Below are positions 17,610 through 26,933 of a stretch of 64,000 bases of DNA, piece by piece. Both the position numbers and the translations under genes were made by a program. Below the pieces are notes generated by a model that searched no databases, was not told where the DNA came from, and worked only from the letters and a program-made list of their open reading frames with translations. The stretch is from Ferrovaceae bacterium. Its GTDB lineage: Bacteria > Pseudomonadota > Gammaproteobacteria > Burkholderiales > Ferrovaceae. The stretch is taken from the NCBI GenBank assembly GCA_027449685.1, contig DAIDLC010000004.1:62001-126000 (forward strand). Direction: 5' to 3'. The first letter of the stretch is position 1. The number at the start of each line of letters is the position of its first letter.

Positions 17610-20201
17610 ATGTTTGAGATGGATCCGTATCAGTTGTTTTTGCAGGTAGCCCCGGATGCCTTCTTCGTGCATGACGGGCAAGGCCGTATTCTGGATGTGA
17701 ACGAGATGGCTTGTACCAGCCTGGGTTATACCCGTGATGACTTGCTGGGCATGAACGTCCTGGATATCGAGCAGGATTTTGACCGGCTTCAGGCGTTGGC
17801 CCTTTGGGCACGTATCCAACCGGGGCAGATCAGCGAATTCAACGGCACCCACAGGCGCCGCGATGGGACCACCTTCCCGGTGCAGATTCATGCCAAAGCC
17901 CTCCTGTATAACGGGACGGTGTGCCTGTTTACCTTGGTGCGGAATATCTCGGCACAAATAGCGCTACAGCAACAATTGCAGCGGCAAGTCAGGCTGTATT
18001 CGGCCCTGAGCGAAATCAATCAGGCCATTGTTCGTTTGACTTCCGAAGAAGATCTGTTTCCTCTGGTGTGCCGTATTGCAGTGGAATTTGGCGGCATGAA
18101 GCTGGCCTGGATTGGCCAGTTGTCTGCTTCCGGTCAATTGGTTCCCAGCTGTTGGTATGGCACCGGACAGGAATACCTCACCCATCTACACCTTTCCCTC
18201 GATCCTGCAGTGCTTGAGGGTCAGGGCCCGGCGGCCACCAGCTGGCGCGAGCAACGCAGCGTGATCGTCAATGATTACCAGGCGCATGCGCTAACCGGGC
18301 CTTGGCGCGCAATGGCCGCCCGATACGGGTGGCGTTCTTCCGGTACTTTCCCGATTCTGCGGGCCGGAAAGTCCGTTGCCACCCTGGGCATGTACCACGA
18401 CCTTCCGGGAGCCTTCGATGCTGCCGCTATTGCGCTGATGGAGGAAATGACGCGCGACATCAGTTTTGCATTGGATCAATTCGATCGCAACACGGACCAT
18501 CTCCAGGCGCTGGACACCGTGCAGCGCCAGAAGGACTTTTTGAACGCCATTCTGGAGGCCGAACCAGAATGTGTGAAGGTGCTGGATTCCGACGGCAAAC
18601 TGTCGCATATGAATCCAGCAGGACTGGCCATGCTGGAGCTCGATTCCCTGGAGCAGGCACAGTCTTTATCGTTGCTCGATTTTGTGCATCCCGATTACCG
18701 CGATAAATTTCTTCAGTTTTATAAAAATGTTACTGCTGGACAACGGATCATCCTGGAGTTTCCGGTGGTCGGGGCCAAGGGCACCTTGCGCTGGCTGGAG
18801 TCCCACGGCACACCGCTGCCGGATGCCGATGGTCAAGGAACAGCCTTGCTGGCTGTGACGCGCGATGTGACCGCGCGCAAGATGGCGGAAAATCTGATTT
18901 GGCGCCAGGCCAACTACGATCTGCTCACCGAACTGCCCAATCGGCTGATGTTTTATACGCTCATGCGCCATGAAATTCGGCGTGCGAAGCGCGATGCGGT
19001 TGGTTTGGGCCTGTTGTTCATCGATCTGGACCAGTTCAAGGACGTCAATGATACCTGGGGGCATCAGTTTGGCGATCAGTTGCTGCAGGAGGTGGCACGG
19101 CGCCTGACAGCCTGTGTGCGTCAATCCGATACAGTGGCGCGTCTTGGCGGGGATGAATTCACCGTGATTTTACCCCAGATCAATGACAGCCTGGCAATGG
19201 AAAAAGTGGCCGTATCCATCCTCCAGGGTTTGGCCGAACCTTTTCTGTTTTCCGACAAACCGCCCGTGCATGTTTCGGCCAGCATTGGCATTACCGTGTT
19301 TCCCCAGGATGCCACCGAGGTGGATGCCCTGCTGAGCAATGCTGACCAGGCCATGTATGCCGCCAAGGATGCCGGACGCAATCAGTATGGGTTTTTTACC
19401 CGCCAATTGCAGGAGCGTGCCCATCGCCGTTCGGGGCTCTTGGCGGAATTGCGCCTGGCATTGGCAGAACAGCAGTTTTGCCTGCATTTTCAACCACAAA
19501 TTCATCTGGTTTCCGGTCAGGTGCGCAAGGCCGAGGCCTTGCTGCGCTGGAATCATCCTCAGCGGGGTCTGGTGGGGCCGCTGGACTTCATCCCTTTGGC
19601 TGAAGAAACCGGTTTGATCGTGGATATAGGCGATTGGGTGTTTCAGGAAGCGGTGCGTTGGGCCAAGCGGTGGTCGGCGCGTTGCCCGGATTTTCAACTG
19701 GCGTTGAATGTGTCTGCGGTGCAATTCAAGCGGCGTGCGGACTTGCTGGAAAACTGGGGCCAGCATCTGGAGGCCGAACAACTGTCCGGCCAACACCTGG
19801 TGGTGGAAATCACCGAAAGTCTGCTGCTGGAATCCGACCCGGAAATCAAGCGCGTGCTGGAGGGCCTTCGTTCCCGACATATCGGCCTGGCCGTGGACGA
19901 CTTTGGTACCGGGTATTCCTCTCTGTCCTACATTCACCGCTTTCCTCTGAATTATCTCAAAATCGATCGCTCTTTCGTGGCCGATCTGGGGCTTAACCCC
20001 CGGCACGTGGCCTTGTCCAACGCCATCATCGTCATGGGGCATGAGTTGGGCTTTCAGGTGATTGCCGAAGGGATTGAAACCGAAGTGCAACGCAACATCC
20101 TGCTGGCTGCCGGCTGCGATTTCGGACAGGGGTATTTTTTCTCCCGCCCCCTGGACCCAAAACAGTTTGAACAACGCTACCTGCAGCCACACTGCTGCTG
20201 A
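17610..20201 (+). CDS. PAS-GAF-PAS-GGDEF-EAL c-di-GMP signalling protein
   Basis: RLGGDEFTVILP, KAEALLRWNHP, DDFGTGYSSLSYIHRFPLNYLKIDRSFV. Listed ORF from 17088 overlaps tolC antisense; ATG 17610 (MFEMDPYQLF) fits the PAS domain. Confidence 0.9.
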   Translation: MFEMDPYQLFLQVAPDAFFVHDGQGRILDVNEMACTSLGYTRDDLLGMNVLDIEQDFDRLQALALWARIQPGQISEFNGTHRRRDGTTFPVQIHAKALLYNGTVCLFTLVRNISAQIALQQQLQRQVRLYSALSEINQAIVRLTSEEDLFPLVCRIAVEFGGMKLAWIGQLSASGQLVPSCWYGTGQEYLTHLHLSLDPAVLEGQGPAATSWREQRSVIVNDYQAHALTGPWRAMAARYGWRSSGTFPILRAGKSVATLGMYHDLPGAFDAAAIALMEEMTRDISFALDQFDRNTDHLQALDTVQRQKDFLNAILEAEPECVKVLDSDGKLSHMNPAGLAMLELDSLEQAQSLSLLDFVHPDYRDKFLQFYKNVTAGQRIILEFPVVGAKGTLRWLESHGTPLPDADGQGTALLAVTRDVTARKMAENLIWRQANYDLLTELPNRLMFYTLMRHEIRRAKRDAVGLGLLFIDLDQFKDVNDTWGHQFGDQLLQEVARRLTACVRQSDTVARLGGDEFTVILPQINDSLAMEKVAVSILQGLAEPFLFSDKPPVHVSASIGITVFPQDATEVDALLSNADQAMYAAKDAGRNQYGFFTRQLQERAHRRSGLLAELRLALAEQQFCLHFQPQIHLVSGQVRKAEALLRWNHPQRGLVGPLDFIPLAEETGLIVDIGDWVFQEAVRWAKRWSARCPDFQLALNVSAVQFKRRADLLENWGQHLEAEQLSGQHLVVEITESLLLESDPEIKRVLEGLRSRHIGLAVDDFGTGYSSLSYIHRFPLNYLKIDRSFVADLGLNPRHVALSNAIIVMGHELGFQVIAEGIETEVQRNILLAAGCDFGQGYFFSRPLDPKQFEQRYLQPHCC

Positions 20202-20443
20202 TCACCCATAAAGCTACCCCCAACCCGTTTATTCGGTTGCAGGTGGCGTGTGTGATGCAACCCAGCCCCGTAGAAGGTCTCCCCTGGCGTGGCGTGAACG
20301 ACCCTCTCCCAGACCTCCAGCATTATCGCCCAAGCACGGAAAGAGACTTGCATTATGCGCTCTGATTGGGTATATTGTTCGTGTACGTACTAAATGTGAT
20401 CCAACTGACAATTTCTCAATTACCACGACTGGAGACTCTTCCC

Positions 20444-21013
20444 ATGAAAAAAACGCTCTTGACCCTCATTACCGGAACCTTGCTGGCCACCTCGGCCTGG
20501 GCCGAACCGGCCACCTACACCACAGACCCCAATCATACCTTTGTGCGCTTTTCCTACAGCCACTTGGGGTATAGCACCCAACTGAGCCGCTTCGACAAGG
20601 TCTCGGGCACGATCACCCTGGATCAGGCCGCCAAAACCGGCTCCGCCGACATCACCATCGATACCCGTTCGGCCAACACCGGCTCGGCCCAGTTCAATGA
20701 ACATATTCAAGGGGAAGACTTTTTGAATACTGCGGCTTATCCCACAGCCACCTTCAAATCCACCAAGATGACCTTCAAGGGCGATACGCCGGATGAATTG
20801 ATGGGGGATTTGACCCTCAAGGGCATTACCCGGCCCGTCACTCTCAAGGTGACTTCCTTTAAATGCATGCCTCATCCCATGTTGAAAAAAGACGCCTGTG
20901 GCGCCGATGCAGTGGCCCATGTGAAGCGTACTGATTTCAACATGGGAAAATATGCCCCCTATGTGGGAGATGACGTGACCCTGACGGTATCGGTGGAAGC
21001 CATCAAGCAATAA
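20444..21013 (+). CDS. YceI-family periplasmic protein
   Basis: Signal peptide ...SAWAEPATYTTDPNHTFVRFSYSHLGYSTQLSRFDKVSGTI; NTAAYPTATFKS; typical C-terminus. Confidence 0.9.
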   Translation: MKKTLLTLITGTLLATSAWAEPATYTTDPNHTFVRFSYSHLGYSTQLSRFDKVSGTITLDQAAKTGSADITIDTRSANTGSAQFNEHIQGEDFLNTAAYPTATFKSTKMTFKGDTPDELMGDLTLKGITRPVTLKVTSFKCMPHPMLKKDACGADAVAHVKRTDFNMGKYAPYVGDDVTLTVSVEAIKQ

Positions 21014-21038
21014 CCCCTGACGGGGTAGCCGGATGCGT

Positions 21039-21067
21039 GAAGCCTCAGCCCCAAGCGCTGAGGCTTC
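21039..21067 (+). terminator. Strong hairpin downstream of yceI (terminator-like, no U tract)
   Basis: gaagcctcag-ccccaagcg-ctgaggcttc: perfect 10-bp stem. Confidence 0.5.
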
Positions 21068-21166
21068 GCGGCTCTGGGGGTCCTGGGTGGGCACGACACG
21101 GGTCCTCTGCTGGAGCGCACAGGGTGCGTCCCTTTGGTGCCTCCTTGAAGGTGCAGCCTCAGGGCA

Positions 21167-23044
21167 TCATCTGTGGGACCATAGCCACCAGGCCGCCACC
21201 AGAGCCAGCAATACAGTCGCCCCTGGAAGGTAAAGGCGCCAGGAGGGGCTCTTGTCGGCGTAAGGGTCGATAAGCGAGCGCTCGGCGTTTTGTGGGAGTT
21301 GCGGGAGCTGTGTGAGGGAGGTTCCGAAGGGGATGTTGATGTGGGCGCGCGCGTTGATGGCCCACCCGTTGGCATCCAGCAATGGTCCCAGGTTGCGGGT
21401 GCGCAATTTAAACCAGGCCAAGGCCACAGCGGGAGCAGAAATGGCCAGCATCAAACCCAGCAGAGCAAGGGGAATCTGCCACCACCGCAGGGCGAGGATG
21501 CCCATGATGACCGAGGCCAAGGCGGTTCCGATGGCCCCCACGGCCATGCCGATGGCCGCAAAGATGCCGGCAAACTTGGCCACATCAAAGGGCTGAGGCA
21601 AGGCAGCAGAAGCACCGGTTTTATTGGTAGAAGCCGGGGTCATGACGGGTTTTACTGTGGCATCTGCGGCCTGAGCCATGCGGGCTTCGTTGGCGCTGGA
21701 TTTGCTGGCGGCCAATTTTTGCAACTGCTCCCCCAGCAGTTTGACAAAGCGTTTGTAGGGCGACCAGAAAGCCTGGCGCAGACTGATGGGGTGATCGATG
21801 ATCTTGACGATGGTGGCATCCCAGTCCAGTCCCTGGCGATCATAAAAAACACCATTACGCCCCACCATGAGTTGATCCGAGTCCCCGGCCGTGAATGCGG
21901 CAGCAATGGAGATTTTTTTACCACCACGGGTACAGTCGCAATACACCAGGCAGATGCGGGATAGTGCGGCCAGCAGAGCATGGCGCGCCGGATCGGTTAC
22001 CGTAATGCATAACTCGCAGGAGCGCCCATCCAGGTAGAGGGTTCCGGCCTGGAAGGTGGCCTTGCCCTGGCGCGTGTAGAAGTCTTTGAAAGCCACGAAA
22101 TTGTTGGCCAGGGTCATGAGGTCGCGTTTGTAGCGTGTCAGGCGTTCAAGTGTCAGCGTGATCTCGTCTTGCGTATCGCCTACGGGTTTGCCGTTCGCCC
22201 AGGCGGCATACTCGGCAAACGCTTGCTTGACTTGCTCCCATTGTTCTGAATGGAGATGGGATCGGAATCCTAGCAGCGGGGTCAGCACCTGTTGGGTCAA
22301 GGCCTGCAGGGCCTTTTGCCAGGCTGGGTTGATTCCTTCCTCGAGGGGGAGTTCACCCGATTGCGCAATGCGCGCCAGGGGCAAAAGGGTGAGCGCCTGG
22401 GTCTCAACCAGTGACTTTAAATTTAGAGACTTGAAGTGATCCTCGGTGGGGTCCAGCAGGGGCTGTGCGCGCGTATCGAAGGCGCTGATACGACAGCGCA
22501 AAAAATAATCATCCACCTTGTCTTGCACGGCCAGCAATGTGTCGAAGGCGGCTTCCGTGGCGTCACCCAGTGCAGGAATGGTGGGGCAGGCCTCTTGCCA
22601 GGCTTGTAATTGGGCGGCATGCAAACGATCCTGGGCGGTTTGAATTTCATCCACCGACAGGGTGTCCTCGGGACTTTTACCCAAACTTGTCAACAGGGCC
22701 TGCAAGCGTTGCCGCAACGCAGGGCCCCCGGGACCGTCCATACGAATGTCTTCCTGTCTGATCCCATCTTGGCTCTGTCCGAGTTGTTCCGGGTTCGTCA
22801 GGCGCTCTCGGGCCCATTGCACTGCGGCAATCAGTTCGTTGGCGCGCACATGACCGTCTGCATCGGCATCGATCAGGGTAAGGGTGCGTTCGTCAAACTG
22901 GATGCCTGCCACGGGGCAGGAGAGAGCCATCCATAATTTCTGATCCAGCTGGTCGATGGCCAACAAATCAGACGCGTCATCCAGGCGCACCTGATCGAAG
23001 CCTCCCGCCCGAAAAAATCGCCAACGTCGCAGGGGTTCCGTCAT
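21167..23044 (-). CDS. Uncharacterised 625-aa protein with EF-hand loop and C-terminal TM helices
   Basis: ATG at 23044 (MTEPLRRWRFFRAGGFDQV); canonical EF-hand loop DADADGHVRANE; hydrophobic helices near C-terminus. Confidence 0.75.
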   Translation of the reverse strand: MTEPLRRWRFFRAGGFDQVRLDDASDLLAIDQLDQKLWMALSCPVAGIQFDERTLTLIDADADGHVRANELIAAVQWARERLTNPEQLGQSQDGIRQEDIRMDGPGGPALRQRLQALLTSLGKSPEDTLSVDEIQTAQDRLHAAQLQAWQEACPTIPALGDATEAAFDTLLAVQDKVDDYFLRCRISAFDTRAQPLLDPTEDHFKSLNLKSLVETQALTLLPLARIAQSGELPLEEGINPAWQKALQALTQQVLTPLLGFRSHLHSEQWEQVKQAFAEYAAWANGKPVGDTQDEITLTLERLTRYKRDLMTLANNFVAFKDFYTRQGKATFQAGTLYLDGRSCELCITVTDPARHALLAALSRICLVYCDCTRGGKKISIAAAFTAGDSDQLMVGRNGVFYDRQGLDWDATIVKIIDHPISLRQAFWSPYKRFVKLLGEQLQKLAASKSSANEARMAQAADATVKPVMTPASTNKTGASAALPQPFDVAKFAGIFAAIGMAVGAIGTALASVIMGILALRWWQIPLALLGLMLAISAPAVALAWFKLRTRNLGPLLDANGWAINARAHINIPFGTSLTQLPQLPQNAERSLIDPYADKSPSWRLYLPGATVLLALVAAWWLWSHR

Positions 23045-23286
23045 GTGGGGTCTCATTAATAGGATCGTGGAGGGCAAGTCAGTCCTGCATCGGGAGGCGC
23101 TGGCCCGGGTCAAAAATTTCCCGGCCAAACCCGGCGCGAGACTAGTGCTGTGGCATTGTAACCGATCCCTCTTTTCATGGGTGGCCTGGAATCAGGGAAA
23201 ACCAGCTGGCACATACCCTGCTCAGGGGCATCAAAATAATGGCAAAAGGTATTCAGGGTGTTGATTTTTGAGTAGAATGACGGGAG

Positions 23287-23302
23287 TTTGACGTAAGTCA
23301 AA
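23287..23302. promoter_or_regulatory. FNR/CRP-type palindrome upstream of fnr
   Basis: TTTGAC-GTAA-GTCAAA; matches the TTGAC-N4-GTCAA variant. Confidence 0.5.
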
Positions 23303-23464
23303 ATGGCGCTCGCCGCCTTATGTCTCGACGGGGGCGCTGGGGCGATGAGTCAATGCGCGCCCCGTAGCAGCCAGATGATCCGGGTGCATTGGGTCCCTTT
23401 GAGCAGGCTGCAATGATTTTGGAGGTCTTTGTGAACAACCGGTGCGCACGGGTTTGATGGGTGT

Positions 23465-24178
23465 ATGGATTTCTCCGAGCTGAAATCAGTCTGTTACGGC
23501 TGTAGCATTCGCGAACTTTGTCTTCCAGAAGGCTTGACCGATGAAGAGGTCCTGCTGCTGGATCAGCATATGTTGCATCGTGTTCCGGTTCGCAAGGGCG
23601 AGCCCCTGTATCGCACGGGCGATCCCTTCAAGTCCCTCTATGCCGTGAGTACCGGGTTTTTCAAAACCAGCATTCTGCATGAGGATGGTCGCACGCAGGT
23701 CACCGGGTTTCAGATGGCGGGGGAAGTTCTGGGGCTGGATGCCATCAGCACGGATCATCACATTTGCGATGCCATTGCCCTGGAAGATAGCGCCGTGTGC
23801 GAAATCGACTTCAACCAGTTTGAGCAACTGGGGCAACTCATGTCCAACCTGCAACATCGCTTCAATAAAACCCTGTCCCGGGAAATCGTGCGGGATCAGG
23901 GCATCATGCTGCTATTGGGGAGCATGCGGGCAGAAGAACGCCTGGCCGCCTTTCTGGTGAATCTGGCCAAACGCTTTTCGGCGCGCCGACAATCCGCCTC
24001 TCAGCTGGTGTTGCGCATGACCCGCGAAGATATTGGGAGTTATCTGGGCATCAAGCTGGAAACTGTCAGCCGCATTTTGTCCCGTTTTCATGATCAGCAG
24101 TTACTGGAGGTCCGGGGTCGGCATATTCGCATCCTGCAACCCCAGGGGCTCGATCGACTGCTCAACAGCAACATCTGA
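23465..24178 (+). CDS. fnr: FNR-type oxygen-sensing transcriptional regulator
   Basis: N-terminal CYGCSIRELCLP cysteine cluster plus later Cys, cNMP-binding fold, HTH REDIGSYLGIKLETVSRILSRF. Confidence 0.92.
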   Translation: MDFSELKSVCYGCSIRELCLPEGLTDEEVLLLDQHMLHRVPVRKGEPLYRTGDPFKSLYAVSTGFFKTSILHEDGRTQVTGFQMAGEVLGLDAISTDHHICDAIALEDSAVCEIDFNQFEQLGQLMSNLQHRFNKTLSREIVRDQGIMLLLGSMRAEERLAAFLVNLAKRFSARRQSASQLVLRMTREDIGSYLGIKLETVSRILSRFHDQQLLEVRGRHIRILQPQGLDRLLNSNI

Positions 24179-24264
24179 TACAGCGCTGATCGACTATGGC
24201 TGGTCACTGATGGCATACAAAAACCGCTTACTGGTCGATAAAATCACTCCTGTGTTATATCGTT

Positions 24265-24296
24265 CACTATACTTTGATCCAGATCAAAGTATAGTG
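24265..24296. promoter_or_regulatory. 32-bp perfect palindrome containing a perfect FNR box
   Basis: CACTATACTTTGATC-CA-GATCAAAGTATAGTG; inner TTGAT-CCAG-ATCAA; TATGAT -10-like at 24310-24315. Confidence 0.8.
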
Positions 24297-24431
24297 TTGC
24301 GCGCTCCCTTATGATGTTCCTTGCAGGGTGACCGTGAGGATAATCGCGGCATCTTCTGTTTTTCAAACCGGGGCCCAGCGGCGTAAGACCGTAATGGCCA
24401 CAAATCATCCATCTGAGGGGAAAATACGTTG

Positions 24432-25073
24432 ATGAAAACAAACTTGATGAAGAAGTCCGTCCCAACCGGGCTGCTGTTAGCTGTTCTTGCTGGGGTCGCG
24501 CAGTCTGCGGTGGCGCAGGCCGATGAGGAACTCACGCCCTGGCTGGTCCGGGTGCGAGCCCTGGTGATTCATACGGACACCAACAACACGGCGGGTGGCG
24601 GAGTATCTGCGGATACCTTGAAAATATCTGATGAGGTTCAGCCCGAAGTAGACGTGTCCTATTTTTTTACCCCCCATATAGCCGCCGAACTGGTGGCCAC
24701 GTATCCGGTCAGTCATAATATCCAACTCAATGGCACGAATATCGGTGGGTTGAAAGAGCTCCCCCCCACCTTGAATCTCCAATACCACTTCGATCCCATG
24801 GGCAAGGTCACCCCTTACCTGGGGGCGGGCTTTACTTACCTGCGCACCTGGGATTCCCGCGCTGCGGGCGGTTCCTTGACCACTTCCCAGAGCAACTGGG
24901 GCCCGGATGTACAGGTAGGGATGGATTATGCGCTCAATGCGCATGTGTCACTCAATCTGGATATCAAGAAGCTGTTTATTAGTGCCGACGTGCAGACCGT
25001 GGGAGGCGCCAGTGTCCTTACCGCCAACCTCAATCCATGGATCGTCGGCGTGGGTGCGGGCTACCGCTTTTGA
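24432..25073 (+). CDS. ompW: OmpW-family outer-membrane protein
   Basis: Signal peptide; VRALVIHTD...PEVDVSYFFTPHIAAELVATYPVSHNIQL...GKVTPYLGAGFTY...NPWIVGVGAGYRF. Confidence 0.9.
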   Translation: MKTNLMKKSVPTGLLLAVLAGVAQSAVAQADEELTPWLVRVRALVIHTDTNNTAGGGVSADTLKISDEVQPEVDVSYFFTPHIAAELVATYPVSHNIQLNGTNIGGLKELPPTLNLQYHFDPMGKVTPYLGAGFTYLRTWDSRAAGGSLTTSQSNWGPDVQVGMDYALNAHVSLNLDIKKLFISADVQTVGGASVLTANLNPWIVGVGAGYRF

Positions 25074-25110
25074 CCGTCTTGACGCCGACAACCCCCTCGT
25101 CGGCACCATT

Positions 25111-25147
25111 CGCCACCGCAAGGGAAGGTGCTTTGCGGTGGCGTTTT
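25111..25147 (+). terminator. Rho-independent terminator after ompW
   Basis: CGCCACCGCAA ... TTGCGGTGGCG followed by TTTT. Confidence 0.85.
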
Positions 25148-25291
25148 CATGAACACCTGTCCGCTCGTGTCCCCCGGTTTGGCACATTCCGGGCCGGATG
25201 TGCAGCACCTCAAGAACAAGCGGGCCGCTGTATTCAATGGGCCTGACTGGTCTTTTGCGGCCGGAAAGAGAATAATGAACGGTGACAATCA

Positions 25292-25305
25292 TTGATTCAG
25301 GTCAA
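25292..25305. promoter_or_regulatory. FNR-like box upstream of hemN (one mismatch)
   Basis: TTGAT-TCAG-GTCAA, 57 nt upstream of the hemN ATG. Confidence 0.5.
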
Positions 25306-25361
25306 GTCAGGTTTGTCTGCTTTCCTGCATAGTTCAACCTTTACACGAGAACCCCATTGGT

Positions 25362-26747
25362 ATGGAACGCATTACCCCCGATCTGATGCGCCGCTTCGAC
25401 ATTCCCGGGCCGCGGTACACCTCGTACCCCACGGCTGATCGGTTTTTGCCAGATCCGGAGGGTCTGGTGCTGAAGCAGGCTCTGGAGGAGCGCGCTGGCG
25501 CAGCGGCTCTGCCCATGTCGCTGTATGTGCATGTTCCCTTTTGCGAGTCGGTGTGCTACTACTGCGCCTGTAACAAGGTCATTACCAAAGACCATACCAA
25601 GGTGCAGGATTACCTGCGTTATCTGGAGCGGGAAATCCACCAGGTGTCGCAGCATTTGATGGGTCCTGGCGGGCGCCTGTCCCCCGTGTCCCAGTTGCAT
25701 TTTGGGGGTGGGTCACCCACTTTTCTCAGTGATGACGAATTAGCCGCTCTGGTGCAACTGCTGCGCGCACGTTTCGAGTTTGTGGAAGGAGCGGAATATT
25801 CCATCGAAATCGACCCGCGTACGGTCAATGCCGCCCGCTTGGCCCATGTGCGCGCCCTGGGTTTTAATCGGGTCAGTTTTGGGGTGCAGGATTTCGATCC
25901 CCAGGTGCAACTGGCCGTTCATCGGGTGCAACCCTTTGAACAAGTCGAAACCCTGATGGCGCAGGCGCGTGCCTTGCAATTTGATTCCATCAATGTGGAT
26001 CTCATCTACGGTTTGCCGCATCAGTCCCAGGCGTCATTTACGCGCACCCTGGAACAGGTTGCGGCTCTGCGTCCTGACCGCATTGCCCTTTATGCGTATG
26101 CTCACTTGCCTGCGCGTTTCAAGCCGCAACGGCGCATCGATGCAGCCCATCTGCCGGGAGCCGATCTCAAGCTGGGCATGCTGGACAGGGCCATCGACAC
26201 CTTTCTGGAACAAGGCTACGACTATATTGGCATGGACCATTTTTCCCTGCCCCAGGATCTTCTGGCGCAGGTCAAGCGCGAGGGACGGTTGCAGCGCAAT
26301 TTTCAGGGCTATCACACCAATGCCGGTTCGGACCTGGTGGGTTTTGGGGTATCGGCCATCAGTCAGGTGGGGCGTGCCTATAGCCAAAACCTGAAAACCC
26401 TGGCGGAATACTACGCGGCCATCGATGCCGGACGCTTGCCCGTGGACCGGGGACTTACGCTCACCGAAGATGATCTGCTGCGGCGCGAGGTCATCATGGG
26501 GCTCATGTGCCAAGGGAAGATGGATTTTCAGGACTTGCAACGTCGCTATGCTATCCACGTGGCAAGCTATTTTGAAGAAGCTCTGGCGCGTATGCGCGAA
26601 TTCGAACAGTTTGATCTGGTCCGGCGTACAGACTCTGGACTTCAGGTCAGCAAGGCGGGGTGGTTTTTTGTGCGGGCCATTGCCATGGCATTCGACAAAT
26701 ATCTCTGGATGCATTCAGACCACCAGCGCTTTTCAAAGGTGTTGTAG
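25362..26747 (+). CDS. hemN: Oxygen-independent coproporphyrinogen III oxidase
   Basis: Radical SAM motif PFCESVCYYCACNKVITK; FGGGSPTFLS; NVDLIYGLPHQ. Confidence 0.95.
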   Translation: MERITPDLMRRFDIPGPRYTSYPTADRFLPDPEGLVLKQALEERAGAAALPMSLYVHVPFCESVCYYCACNKVITKDHTKVQDYLRYLEREIHQVSQHLMGPGGRLSPVSQLHFGGGSPTFLSDDELAALVQLLRARFEFVEGAEYSIEIDPRTVNAARLAHVRALGFNRVSFGVQDFDPQVQLAVHRVQPFEQVETLMAQARALQFDSINVDLIYGLPHQSQASFTRTLEQVAALRPDRIALYAYAHLPARFKPQRRIDAAHLPGADLKLGMLDRAIDTFLEQGYDYIGMDHFSLPQDLLAQVKREGRLQRNFQGYHTNAGSDLVGFGVSAISQVGRAYSQNLKTLAEYYAAIDAGRLPVDRGLTLTEDDLLRREVIMGLMCQGKMDFQDLQRRYAIHVASYFEEALARMREFEQFDLVRRTDSGLQVSKAGWFFVRAIAMAFDKYLWMHSDHQRFSKVL

Positions 26748-26771
26748 TAGTCTCCTAAAGTGGTCTTTATC

Positions 26772-26805
26772 GCCCTCGTTGCTCACGCTTCGAGGGCTTT
26801 TTTTT
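26772..26805 (+). terminator. Rho-independent terminator after hemN
   Basis: GCCCTCG ... CGAGGGC followed by T8. Confidence 0.85.
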
Positions 26806-26933
26806 GGGGGGCGCACAGCACCAACCCTCTTGCGCGCTGGGCTAGCCCACGCCACCCGGCGAGATTTTGCAGCAGGTGCGGCAACAGGACATCCTAAAGC
26901 CGTATAATGAGCGCTTTTACCTCGGCGGCCTTC

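Noticed and set aside
19170-20192. 340-aa minus-strand ORF
   Set aside because: Antisense to the GGDEF-EAL gene.
24760-24775. C7 run inside ompW as a slippage site
   Set aside because: Short run within coding sequence and reading frame is intact; not long enough to argue phase variation.
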